Assembly: GCA_026027325.1 (NCBI GenBank)
Contig: JAMSLZ010000019.1
Span: 124,001 to 188,000, forward strand
DNA: 64,000 nucleotides
Direction of reading: 5' to 3'
Origin: Actinomucor elegans
Lineage: Eukaryota > Mucoromycota > Mucoromycetes > Mucorales > Mucoraceae
Shown: in pieces, positions 47,925-59,631 of the stretch
How the letters are laid out: each line of letters begins with the position of its first letter
Position numbering within the stretch: the stretch's first letter is position 1
Position numbers and translations under genes: made by a program
The notes under the pieces: model-generated
The model's input: only the letters and a program-made list of their open reading frames with translations
What the model was told of the DNA's origin: nothing
Databases searched by the model: none

Positions 47925-49759
47925 ATGGCACACGTAAATAATAGACTACCATCAGCATGGTTGCAGTAAACTAACTATTTATTACAGAGATTGGGAGGAC
48001 GCAGAAAGAATGTAAAGAAAGGATTTCAATTCACTTTGATGGTTGTAGGCAAGTGTATTTGATTATATTATTGTTATGCTGCTAATGCATCTGTATGGAT
48101 CGTTAGGTGCCTCCGGTACTGGCCGCACTACCTTTGTCAATACGCTTTGTGATTCCAACGTCTTATCGAAAAAGGTTTGTGATAATCCTGAAGAAGCTCA
48201 TAATGAAGAAGGCATTACCATCAAGCCTGTTTCTGTTGGTAATATAATACATTTGTATCTTTATCGTAACACAACTAACTTACTGATTCATAATTAGAAC
48301 TAGATGAAGACGGCGTAAGGTAAAGACATTAGGAATTGAGCCAATAGTGTACAGGAGCTACAGAAGGAGTTTTGGGAAGGGGCAACCTCCTTCTGTAAAA
48401 CCCTTTCCTGCGTGCAAGCTAATCCTGATGCTTATGTTTATACAGAATCTCCCTGACTATTGTGGATACACCTGGTTTTGGTGATAACATTGATAACGAG
48501 AAATGGTAAAGTGATGCTTGCTTCTAGTTATAACTACTAATACTTTAACAGCTTCCAAGAGATTGTTGGCTATCTGGAAACACAATACGATGATATTTTA
48601 GCCGAGGAATCTCGAATTAAGCGTAATCCTCGTTTCCGTGATAACCGTGTTCATGCTCTGTTGTATTTCATTTCACCTACTGGCCATGCGTAAAGTATCT
48701 TTATTGTAATAGAAAGAAAAAAAAAGGCTGATCTGTTGTATTTCAATAAGGCTTCGTGAAATTGATATAGAACTAATGCGTCGCCTAAGTCCTCGTGTTA
48801 ATGTAATTCCTGTTGTTGGCCGTGCAGATTCACTTACACCGCTAGAACTCAAGGATTTCAAAAGAAGAGTAAGTCATCCATTTTTTGTTTTTGATGATAT
48901 GCGAAACTAATCACATACGACTAGATAATGGAAGATATTGAACACTACAGTATTCGTATTTATAATTTTCCATATGACGTCGAGGAAGATGATGAAGATA
49001 CCATTGAAGAGAATAGTGAATTAAGAGTAAGATTATCAATTCAATTAGAAAGGACTAGTCTTTTAACTCCGTTTGTAGGCTCTTTTGCCGTTCTCCATCA
49101 TTGGTAGCGATGAAGAAATCACTGTCAATGGTCGTTCGGTCCGTGGAAGGCAGTACCCTTGGGGTGCTGTTGAAGGTAAAGAGTTTGCATACAAGCCTAC
49201 TACATAGTGATTGAATTGTACTTTATAGTGGATAACCCTCAGCATTCTGACTTTGCTCGCTTGAGATCAGCTCTTTTAAGGTATTATTCAACCAATATAC
49301 ATATACACATACTAGTGTATTGATATTTTATGATTAGCTCTCATTTACAAGACCTTAAAGAGATCACTCATGATATTCTGTACGAAAACTATCGTACTGA
49401 GAAGCTTAGCCGTACAGTGAATGGAGGAGACCAGGAGTAAGTCTTGTTATACCATCCCTTGACCCTGAAAACTTGACCCTTACTTGCTTTTTCTCTCTCT
49501 TAGTGATGCTTCAATGAATGCAGATGATATGGCAGGCCAAAGTGTACGTTTGAAAGAAGAGCATTTGAGAAAAGAAGAAGAAAAAGTAGGTTCAATTATA
49601 TTATCATTTCATTGTTGCTGAATTTTTTTTTAGTTACGTGAAATCGAACTAAAGGTTCAGCGGGAAATTCAAGAAAAGAGAGCTGAACTGATGAATAAAG
49701 AAGAAGCCTTGCGTAGTTTAGAAGCAAGACTTTCGCAAGCTCAATTGACAGACGCTTAA
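47925..49759 (+). CDS. CDC11: Septin, Cdc11/AspA group
   Basis: Thirteen exons: 47925-47933, 47988-48048, 48107-48238, 48298-48319, 48446-48505, 48552-48689, 48751-48868, 48925-49026, 49079-49175, 49229-49280, 49338-49436, 49504-49585, 49634-49759. They give 365 residues. A polybasic stretch ([11 protein letters not shown]) precedes the G domain. The P-loop is [14 protein letters not shown] with Arg in place of Lys, a trait I associate with the Cdc11/AspA group. G3 is [12 protein letters not shown] and G4-like [10 protein letters not shown]. The septin unique element is [22 protein letters not shown]-terminal coiled coil follows. Septins form filaments at the cell cortex. Exon 1 codes only three residues, and the second intron starts with GC rather than GT (G|GCAAGT at 48049). 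Confidence 0.9.
48360..48396 (+). other. Perfect 10-bp inverted repeat inside a septin intron
   Basis: ACAGAAGGAG (48360-48369) and CTCCTTCTGT (48387-48396) can pair around a 17-base loop within the 126-base intron 48320-48445, which is longer than most other introns of this gene. Confidence 0.5.
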
Positions 49760-50013
49760 TTCATATCATACTCCATCTTTTTTTATTACTATTGAATAAA
49801 ATACGCGTCTTTTCAGTTTTTAATGATAAAATACCTGCTTTGCGTGTTGCACTGTATAAGAATCGAACTCCTACAGTACTGAATATCAATTTAACTCCAT
49901 CCCTTTCCTGTACCCTTTCCTGTACCCTTTCCTCCCCTTTGTCTATTCTCCCTTTCACTAGGTTTCTATCTATTACTTTTTTTTTATTACTACGTTTGTT
50001 GTACATATAGTCA
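49760..50013. promoter_or_regulatory. Short promoter of YPT6 with CCTTTCCTGTA repeats
   Basis: 254 bases between the septin stop and the Rab start. At 49901-49936 a pyrimidine-rich CCCTTTCCTGTA unit recurs about three times in direct tandem, followed by more CT-rich sequence. CT-rich blocks just before start codons are common in fungal promoters. Confidence 0.4.
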
Positions 50014-50950
<937 letters not shown>

Positions 50951-51639
50951 TAAAATAGTATTGTTATTTAAACGATATATAGATCCAACCTACTCGAGAT
51001 CAAGCATTAAAAATTTCTCCTAGGAGTTTTTATAAGGTCATCCATTGGTTGTCGGAGATAACATAGTAAAGCCCACCCAAAATTGATTTTTCATTAGACT
51101 TCATGCAACTTTTACATAAGGAAAAAAAAATGAAATCATACAAATGCTTATTAACAAAGACTTCAGGTAAATGGACTGCGCGCCAAATATCATAAATATA
51201 GCCCTGAAGTTTCTACAGAAATTTACTCTTGGGTTTTAACTTTTCCTATTTTTTGGGATAAATTTTAAGAGAAATTATAAAAAAAATAATTATAACTACA
51301 TATATCGAATGGATTGAAACTATAAATATTCCTTGGGAATGCCATTAAACATATAAAAGAGCTGAGAGCTGAAGTTAAAACACGATCTCAACAGAATTAC
51401 TACGGTAACACCTGTCACAATCCCTTTGTTGGCGAAACGAAGATCAAGCATGTAATTTAAAGCTTTCTAGCTGCACTTTATTCTCAGTTAATATATATTA
51501 AAATAAATTCTCTATCTATTATTTCTTCTTTATATCTTTAAACACATATCAAGATGTTTTGATGAAGCTAATGGCAATGGAGGATTGATATGAAAGCAAT
51601 CTTCATAATAGAATCTTTTGGATGGGAAGCCATCATACC
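50951..51639. other. Intergenic between YPT6 and the retroelement relic
   Basis: AT-rich and without a gene. This marks the left border of the repeat-rich island. Confidence 0.5.
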
Positions 51640-53000
51640 CTCAGTCTTCATTTCGCCAATTAGAGGGATTACATGTAGCTCCTAATAATACAATCTCCCT
51701 TGGTTCGACTCCGACCTCGAATGTGGTTTTGTTCTCAGTAGCTTCGTCAAACAGCCTGCATATAATTCGATGACCACATTCATGCCGATCTTTAGGTTTC
51801 AGATTCCAATTAATATGTTGATATTTCACTTACCATTGTGGTTTGTTCTGTTCGACAGTGCCGGATAATTTTTCATGCGGTCAGCGTCTACTTTAAGATT
51901 GGTATAAGTCATGGGAGCTGTTTTATATTTATCACCGATTGGCCACCAAAAGTTGGCTCAGCTATTGAGGGGCAACTAATACTGCTATCTTCACCTTGTT
52001 TTCTACAAGTTTCCTGATCACTTTGGAAATAAATTACCATGGTAGATGGAGATATAAACTGTTCATGAGCCGCATCTGTTTGAAAACGTCGACTGCTGCT
52101 GCTGTTTCGAGATTCGGTTTGTAACTTCAACATCTTTTTCTTTCTGGCATTTTTCCTCGATACAAATGCGTCTATGCTCCTCCATCCATATGTCCGTTAA
52201 ACCTTGATTAATTGTTTCCTTGGTACTTTCCATTCGTACAGCGTTTTCGTGATTCGACTCAGTTGACCTGTTCTCTTGTTCTGTATTCTTGATATGTGAG
52301 GATATTGAACAGACAGTGGGAACTCATTCGTTATGTCCTATATCTTCAGAGATAGATCTTGTGTAATTGCTGATGCTTTCCCGCCTGACTTGATATCTTT
52401 CAGGGCTGCCACATTGCCGCTGAATAAGTGGATACTCTTCCCCTATACTTTCTTGCATGGAACTTTAGGATGAACAATATAGCCTAAAGCTTCTGTACAT
52501 TTATCGAATTTCTATTCCTTTGTCTAATCAGAAATCTGCCGTTTTGATTTCTATAGACGCTATGTCTCAGCCTGTGTCTGAAGCATCGCAGTGAATAACA
52601 ATATTTGATTCTAATGCTTCTGATCATGGTCATAATGGTAAGCTGTTTCTTAATTCGGCGTCTCTTGTCCACCAATCGAGTTTTTTTTTACTGCATCGTT
52701 TGATATAACACAAGGTCTCTTTCAATCGAAACTCTGTTTACATGAACTCTTGGCCAAGTCCCTCTGGAGGAATTGTATATATGGCTGTAAGAAACAGCAA
52801 GGTGGAGATTCAGTGCCAGGAAGGTAAAATAACTAATGACAATATCAATGTTCTTGAAGAGAGACATACGAAAATTTCCAAAGAGATAAAGGATGTGCTA
52901 TTACGACAAGTCAACCTAGAACCCTCAAAATTGGAAAGAGTACTTTCTTTTGGTATCACAGCTTTTAAATTCAAAGCGTTCTTTGACATTTGTCATTTTC
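51640..53000 (-). mobile_element. Broken RT/RNase H polyprotein of a DIRS/Ty3-type retroelement
   Basis: Read on the minus strand, conserved pieces of a retroelement polyprotein appear in order but in changing frames. An RNase H start has LDWWTRDAELRNS (DWW at 52669-52677) and IHCDASDTG (52567-52587) followed by a stop where a Trp is expected. Then come GGKASAITQDLSLKI (about 52340-52384), RTGQLSRITKTLYEWKVPRK (about 52215-52270), YGWRSIDAFVSRKN (about 52150-52190), FWWPIGDKYKTAP and DADRMKNYPALSNR (about 51860-51952). At least two frame changes and many in-frame stops separate these blocks. An RT thumb-like stretch may extend to about 53000 but is weak. The order RNase H, DQLSR-like, W..IDAF, WWP matches what I recall of DIRS-like elements in Mucorales. 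No tyrosine recombinase is visible. Confidence 0.6.
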
Positions 53001-53681
53001 ATCTCGGATACATTGCCCATATCACCCTGCTAAAAGAATTTGCCATTCCTCCAGAGATATTTTCCATTGGCAGCTCTTTATTACCATGTCTCTCAATGAT
53101 ATTAATCTTCTAAAAGATCAGATCTAATTTAAAGATATTCAATGAAAATACAACGAATAATCTATCCAAAGTTTACTTAAGCGGCCATACGGCGATTCAG
53201 GAGAAGGAAAAGCAAGAGCAACGAAAAAGATTGTTTATACAACAACCCAAAGAATGGCTCAAGCCAGTTTAAATCGATATTTAACTAAAAAGAAGGAAAG
53301 GTAAAAGCCATTGTTTATATTATATATGTTATAACTATTTCATAATAAATACTCCAGTTTTTTATTATTATTGTTATTATTATATATTATTCTTTATGTC
53401 ATTAACTATTCCCTCTTGACTAAATAATTATTTTATTTGAGTACACTGAATTGCCGTGCAGCCAACAATCACACCTGAATTTATAAACATAATAAATAAA
53501 TAAAGGGGATCTCATATATAGATATTCAATCAGTTAGTTAAAAAATGCATTTTTTAGTTATAAAACCAAATTGTATAATAGAAGTTGGTCAGAGATACTA
53601 AGACTGGGGTGTCGAAATACTTTTACTATAGTCATAAATAAAAATTGACTGAGTAGCGCAACGAGGTGTAATCAAGTTGTA
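53001..53681. other. Gap between the retroelement relic and the satellite
   Basis: No intact gene. A plus-strand frame ending at 53304 reads TKKIVYTTTQRMAQASLNRY but has several stops upstream, so it is probably debris. The rest is AT-rich with TTATTA repeats. Confidence 0.35.
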
Positions 53682-55076
53682 TTGTCATTCTTAATATTTA
53701 GAACCAAGTACTATAGCTGTTCAGATTGCCATTTCTCTAACACAGTTTAATGTGCTTAGAACAAGCTACACCTGATGCTTGTATCTAACTAAAAGCAATC
53801 ACTTCCGTGTGGCATAGGTGGGGATTGTCAGATAACAGCGTAACAAGGCTTACACAGGCTGTACTTGGAATACAATGGGTTTTCTATAGTGTACTAAATA
53901 TATAATAAATATATATACATGCACATCTCGCAAACAATTTACATCCACTTAACTTGTCCGGCTATTTTACAAAGGCATAAAACATGGCGATCACTGCAGC
54001 CGTTCAGATTGCCATTTCTCTAACACAGTTTAATGTGCTTAGAACAAGCTGCACCTGATGCTTGTATCTAACTAAAAGCAATCACTTCCGTGCGGCATAG
54101 GTGGGGATTGTCAGATAACAGCGTAACAAGGCTTACACATGCTTGTGATGTCATTAATGTTCAGAACCAAGTACTGCAGCCGTTCAGATTGCCATTTCTC
54201 TAACACAGTTTAATGTGCTTAGAACAAACTGCACCTGATGCTTGTATCTAACTAAAAGCAATCACTTCCGTGTGGCATAGGTGGGGATTGTCAGATAACA
54301 GCGTAACAAGGCTTACACAGGCTGTACTTGGAATACAATGGATTTCCTATAGTGTACTGAATACATAATAAGTATACATGCACATTTCACAAACAATTTA
54401 CATCCACTTAACTTGTCCAGCTATTTTACAAAGGCATAACACATGACGATCACTGCAGTCGTTCAGATTGCCATTTCTCTAACACAGTTTAATGTGCTTA
54501 GAACAAACTGCACCTGTTGCTTGTATCTAACTAAAAGCAATCACTTCCGTGCGGCATAGGTGGGGATTGTCAGATAACAGCGTAACAAGGCTTACACATG
54601 CTTGTGATGTCATTAATGTTCAGAACCAAGTACTGCAGCCGTCCAGATTGCCATTTCTCTAACACAGTTTAATGTGCTTAGAACAAGCTGCACCTGATGC
54701 TTGTATCTAACTAAAAGCAATCACTTCCGTGCGGCATAGGTGGGGATTGTCAGATAACAGCGTAACAAGGCTTACACAGGCTGTACTTGGAATACAATGG
54801 GTTTTCTATAGTGTACTAAATATATAATAAATATATATACATGCACATCTCGCAAACAATTTACATCCACTTAACTTGTCCAGCTATTTTACAAAGGCAT
54901 AAAACATGACGATCACTGCAGCCGTTCAGATTGCCATTTCTCTAACACAGTTTAATGTGCTTAGAACAAGCTGCACCTGTTGCTTGTATCTAACTAAAAG
55001 CAATCACTTCCGTGTAGCATAGGTGGGGATTGTCGAATAGCAGCGTAACAAGGCTTACACATGTTTGTGATGACAC
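53682..55076. repeat. Satellite array with alternating spacers (higher-order repeat)
   Basis: Six copies of a ~137-bp core (beginning CAGATTGCCATTTCTCTAAC, ending AACAAGGCTTACACA) start at 53722, 54005, 54185, 54464, 54644 and 54927. The distances are 283, 180, 279, 180 and 283 bp, because two spacers alternate. The long one (~140 bp) starts GGCTGTACTTGGAATAC; the short one (~43 bp) starts TGCTTGTGATG. The true unit is therefore a ~462-bp dimer, present about 2.5 times. Copies differ at only a few sites (GCGGCATAGG or GTGGCATAGG, for example). No reading frame runs through it. Confidence 0.92.
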
Positions 55077-55612
55077 TTTTGAAAGTCGTAAAGTAATACT
55101 GATTTTTGGAGTGTAAACTAAGAAATCCAAAAAAATACTCCGAAAAAAACAAGTCATAGGCTAAAACCATATCGTTACTAAGTTATGGCTGACTAAAGTA
55201 AAATATTAATCCTAACAGATAATAAACATGTTTTATAATTTCTATAGCACAATATTGTTTTAAATTCTGTTCGAGAAATTTAGTTTGTAAAAGTTAATGC
55301 ATTGCTATCAATACCATGTATTTAGTGAAGGATTGAAGGATCGAAATTTAACCAGCCAATAGAAATAATGCATGCGATTTTTCTGTAATAAATATGATCG
55401 ATAGAATACAAAAAGCCAAAAAGAAGTTCATCAGACTGTATTCCAATTTCCAAGTTACACTATATATATAACATCAATTGAAGCACTTAAGGTGTATCTA
55501 TGTATATGCGTGCATAGGTGTAATAATCAATACTAATAAAACATAAAATTTTAATATTGTTTATACAATATACATTACATATATGTATATAGGGCTCAGG
55601 AAAACTTTTAAT
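55077..55612. other. Gap between the satellite and the Fanzor relic
   Basis: No feature is recognised. If the Fanzor relic once had an N-terminal half it should lie here, but I find no matching motifs. Confidence 0.4.
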
Positions 55613-56129
55613 GAAATCCCAGTATTCGTCATGAGTAGCTAGAACGCCCCAAATACGCAGTACCATGAACTGATCCGAGATGTTGGTTTTCGCTCTTTGC
55701 TTAAGAAGAATGACTTCGCTGTCTACACCATAGATGAATTTAGTACAAGTATATATTACAAGACCTATATGGATCCGACAGTTGAAACTTTCCGTAAAGT
55801 CGAGAATCCTCACTTGTATAGAGGGGAAACAAATCCTGCTGTCATCAGGTATGGTCTTTTAAGGTATTGGTAGACGATGGAATGCGTTTACACTTTATAG
55901 CCAATTTTACATAGTTGTAATAGATGCATCCATCAAACATGTAGAGAGAATATGCAAAATGCCGGTGGATTTGAATACCGTTATTGCTTGGAACCGAAAC
56001 TTGGCTTCCTGTCTGAACACGCATCATATTGTTCGTTCTCTTCGTGCTGAAGATCATGCTCTTCTTTGGTTTGTTCATCGTAAAGGCACAGACGAAGAAG
56101 AGCAACAAGGAAGACCTAGAAAAATGTAA
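55613..56129 (+). pseudogene. Degenerate Fanzor (TnpB-like RNA-guided nuclease) C-terminal half
   Basis: The plus strand reads QYHELIRDVGFRSLLKKN then VYTIDEFSTSIYYKTYMD from about 55658, continuing to NPHLYRGE and YGLLRY, all in one frame. After a frameshift near 55860-55872 it reads VIAWNRNLASCLN and HHIVRSLRAE, ending DEEEQQGRPRKM and a stop at 56127-56129. In Fanzor/TnpB proteins the pattern is DE(Y/F).TS..C..C, a Pro/Tyr-rich linker, (C)HGLL.C..C and WNRD..A..N. This holds the RuvC-II Glu, the zinc ribbon and the RuvC-III Asp. Here the Glu stays, but the cysteines are Tyr or Arg and the last Asp is Asn (WNRN). A stop also lies at about 55643 (AGC TAG). It is therefore inactive. No N-terminal part or guide RNA is recognised. 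Confidence 0.62.
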
Positions 56130-56601
56130 TTTCTCCAAATCGGTTACCATAGATACACAGAGTAAGCTGTTAATTTTTTAAGCATCGCTTTTAAATGATA
56201 AACTAGCCATTATCCTTGTCATATCGTTTCTATATATATATCTTATTTTATTTAACATAAGTGCGGTATTATTGTTTGTGTGTAAGCTGACCTTTTTCAT
56301 TTTATGCGCCAATGTTTCTTTTAATTCTATACTACATTTTTTTGTTATTTCTCGGACAAATTTTCTTCTACCTTTGTATAAACTATTTTCAACTAATGTA
56401 TCAGAAAATTTCTGAATAAAACATAGACAGCTCAAATGTTGCATCGAATAATATGGTAGCCTTTATGTATATTAGACCTGAGATATATTGAAAACAAACT
56501 CAGGCTTTCGGAGTTTCCTATCCAATGAATAATTGAATTGGCGCCTAAAAAAAAGGCGAGCATTTTCTCTAGAAGTTTCAAAGGATGTTTCTCCATTCGC
56601 C
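56130..56601. other. Upstream region of the GNAT gene
   Basis: About 470 bases with no gene. A dispersed-repeat member lies at 56431-56455. Confidence 0.45.
56431..56455 (+). repeat. Dispersed short repeat, member 7
   Basis: Contains CTCAAATGTTGCATCGAATA; lies about 300 bp beyond the end of the Fanzor relic. Confidence 0.35.
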
Positions 56602-57045
56602 ATGGTTTCTGTTCAAGAATTAAATGAATGTGATTTAACAAACACCAAAGTGGAGCAACTACTGGGGGTTCTGAAACAGCTTTCGAGTTCGGTGACGGAA
56701 ACTAGTATTCGAAATGCAGTGAGTTCTTCTCAAAGCCAAGTACTGGTTGCTATTGTAGAAGAAAAGATAGTGGCTAGCACGACAATGGCGTTTTTGTGTT
56801 GTGTAACAGGTATCCGAGTTCACATCGAAGATGTTATCGTAGACTCGGAATACCGGGGTAAAGGTATAGCGCAGTTACTGATACTGGAAGCCATCGAGCG
56901 TGCGAAAAAACTACCTGCAAAAACCATTGATCTCACCAGTCGACCAGAACGCGAAGTAGCCAATAAGCTTTACGTAAAGCTAGGTTTCGTACAAAGAGAC
57001 ACAAATGTCTATCGATTTGTTACACCAATCAACACCCTTCTTTAA
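56602..57045 (+). CDS. GNAT-family N-acetyltransferase
   Basis: Single exon of 147 residues, the usual length for a stand-alone GNAT domain. The acetyl-CoA-binding motif A is IEDVIVDSEYRGKGIAQLLI (the Q/RxxGxG/A loop is YRGKGIA), and motif B is SRPEREVANKLYVKLGFVQR. The N-terminal strand-helix NECDLTNTKVEQLLGVLKQL is also typical. The acceptor substrate cannot be inferred. The frame is open upstream of the chosen ATG, but only from a non-ATG codon. Unlike most genes in the window it has no intron, and it lies next to the transposon island; that is compatible with, but does not prove, horizontal origin. Confidence 0.82.
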   Translation: MVSVQELNECDLTNTKVEQLLGVLKQLSSSVTETSIRNAVSSSQSQVLVAIVEEKIVASTTMAFLCCVTGIRVHIEDVIVDSEYRGKGIAQLLILEAIERAKKLPAKTIDLTSRPEREVANKLYVKLGFVQRDTNVYRFVTPINTLL

Positions 57046-57160
57046 AAACCTTTTGCCTTCTTTTTCCCCACACTTTTTGCGCGATTTTCTATAAAAATGT
57101 AAAGCCTATTATTTGACGTTTTTCTTTTTTTTTTCTTTATAATAAAATACAATAAAAAAA

Positions 57161-59577
57161 ATGACAATTCGATTCACGGATGGACCTACTGATGGAGAGA
57201 CTTTCAAGTATCAAAGTCAACTACCCAAGTTACCTATTCCTAAACTCGAAGATACTGCTCGACGTTATCTGGCTGCTTTGAAACCATTGCAGGTAAGCGC
57301 ATTGTAAAATAGATAGGTTTCATTCGTATTAAATAGACACATATAGACGCCCGAGGAACATGAGGCTACTACGCTGTCTGTACAAAACTTTATGGCCAAC
57401 GAAGGACCTGCGCTGCAAGAAAAGCTCAAGACGTATGCTACGGACAAATCGTCTTACATTGAAGAGTTTTGGTATGATTCCTATCTCCATTACACCGATC
57501 CTGTCGTGCTCAACTTGAACCCCTTCTTCTTATTGGAAGATGACCCTACCCCACTGCGTAACGATCAAGTAATCCGAGCCTCTTCTTTGATTTATTCCAC
57601 CTTGACCTTTGTCCATGCACTCAAAACCAAACACTTGGAGCCTGATGTCTTTCGTGGTACCCCTCTGTGTATGTCTCAATTCAGCCGATTGTTTGCTACG
57701 GCCAGAGTGCCTACTGAAAAAGGATGTTACATTGCTCCCAATAACGAAATCAGTGGTCGCCACATTGCTGTCATGTCTCATTCACAGTTTTATCATTTTG
57801 AGGTGTTTGATGAGTCGGGTGATTTCGTATTAACCGAGAAAGAGATTGCTGCTAATCTACGTGCTATTCTGCGTGATTCCGCCGAAACACCCGTCCATGA
57901 AATCGCCAAAAATGCGGTGGGTGTCTTGACTACTGAAAACCGTCGTAATTGGGCTAAACTGAGAACGCAGCTCAAGAGTGACCCTGCTAACCGTGAATCA
58001 TTGCGTGTTATTGATGGCGCATTATTTATCGTGTGTTTGGATCACGTAAAACCTACTTCTTCTGAAGATTTGAGTACCAATATGTTATGCGGTACTTATC
58101 ATCTCGATCAAGGTATGCAGGTGGGAACTTGTACTAATCGATGGTACGATAAGCTCCAGGTAAGAAAAAAAAAATCTGATGCTTTTTTTCCCCAGATTCT
58201 TGTGTAACTAATGATTATGAAATTAGATTATTGTTTGTCAGAATGGTAGTGCGGGTATCAATTTTGAGCACACAGGTAAAACATTTAAATCAGTGTAAGG
58301 GAAACCTTCTAACTTTATTTCCAGGTGTGGATGGTCATACTGTATTGCGTTATGTTTCTGATATATACACGGATACCATCTTGCGTTTTGCCAAGACAAT
58401 CAATAGTCAAACACAATCTATCTTTCATAATTATCGCCAAAGAAGGGACAGCACTGCTACTAATGCTCCTCGTGATAGAGCTGGGTCCACAAGCAGTGCC
58501 ACGGGTTATTTCGATCATAATCCACGCAAGATCGAATGGAATATGACTGAAGAAGTCGAATTGGGTGTTCGTTTTGCTGAAACCAGATTAAGTGATCTGA
58601 TTTTACAAAACGAAGTCAAGGTGCTCGAGTTCCATGACTATGGCAAAAACTTTATTACTGAAATGAAGATGAGTCCCGATGCATTTGTGCAGGTAATACA
58701 AACTTATCATCTGTTGAATGCTTAACTAATGTCATGACCAATAGATGGCCATTCAAGCTGCTTACTACGGTCTTTATGGTAAATGTGAAAGCACTTATGA
58801 ACCTGCCATGACAAAAACCTTTTTGCACGGTCGAACTGAAGCTATTCGTTCTGTTACCTCTGAATCGCACACCTTTGTCGAAAACTTTTTTTCAACCAAA
58901 ACTACCTCTCAAGTCAAGCTTGATTCTTTACGTGCTGCCCTCAAAGCACATACAAATATCACAAGAGAATGTTCCAAGGGCCAAGGTCAAGACCGTCATT
59001 TGTATGCTCTTGAATGCGTTTGGGATAGACTTCACAAGAATGAAAAGAAGCCTCAAATCTTTACGGATGCTGGCTGGAAGACCTTGAACAATACTGTCAT
59101 TAGTACATCCAACTGTGGTAATCCTGCTCTTCGTCTGTTTGGCTTTGGTCCTGTTGTTTCTAATGGTTTTGGTATCGGTTATATTATCAAAGAAGATCGC
59201 ATTTCGGTAAGAATCGCATTTTCATTCTCATCGCATATATACTTATCCTGTTCTACTGTTAGTTTGTCGCATCTTCCAAGCATCGTCAAACCGAACGTTT
59301 CCTGCAAACGCTCAAAAAGTTTTTGAATGATATTAAGGTCATGTTGATTAAAGAAAGATACCCTGGTGGTATTTCTCAACGTCAACGTATCCTTGCTTTA
59401 GAAGAACAAGAATATCAATCTCAAAGCGATGGTTACAGCTACTTTGATAATGGTTATGAACCCGCTCATAGTGATCATACATTGTCTGATAGTGGTGCTG
59501 GTACACCACCTTCTCCATCCAAGATGCCTCGCAAAAAGATTGGTAAGCGTTTATTGATTCGCGAAAGCGATGACTAG
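57161..59577 (+). CDS. YAT2: Carnitine O-acetyltransferase, Yat2 type
   Basis: Six exons: 57161-57292, 57347-58159, 58227-58275, 58325-58692, 58745-59206, 59263-59577. They give 712 residues. Choline/carnitine acyltransferase features: [20 protein letters not shown] at the N-terminus, the catalytic histidine in [16 protein letters not shown] (about residue 330), the CoA loop [12 protein letters not shown] (about 575) and [19 protein letters not shown] near the C-terminus. The loop with EHTGVDGHT and the absence of a peroxisomal PTS1 signal point to the cytosolic Yat2 branch, which makes acetyl-carnitine to carry acetyl units into mitochondria. The C-terminal 60 residues are Ser/Pro-rich and basic. 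The stop lies 54 bp from the convergent PPWD1 stop. Confidence 0.92.
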
Positions 59578-59631
59578 AATCCTTCCACTGCATCATTCAT
59601 TATTGTATTATAAAATAAACTCTTTTTTTTT

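Noticed and set aside
52742..53113. 124-codon plus-strand reading frame starting MNSWPSPSGG
   Set aside because: It lies opposite the retroelement relic, whose conserved blocks read on the minus strand; no domain is recognised and no clear continuation follows.
53682..55076. CRISPR-like array
   Set aside because: Repeats are ~137 bp with only two recurring spacer types, so this is a eukaryotic satellite and not spacer-repeat DNA.
55487..56444. Minus-strand frames of 76-108 codons across the Fanzor relic
   Set aside because: They are antisense shadows; the plus strand carries the conserved motif order.
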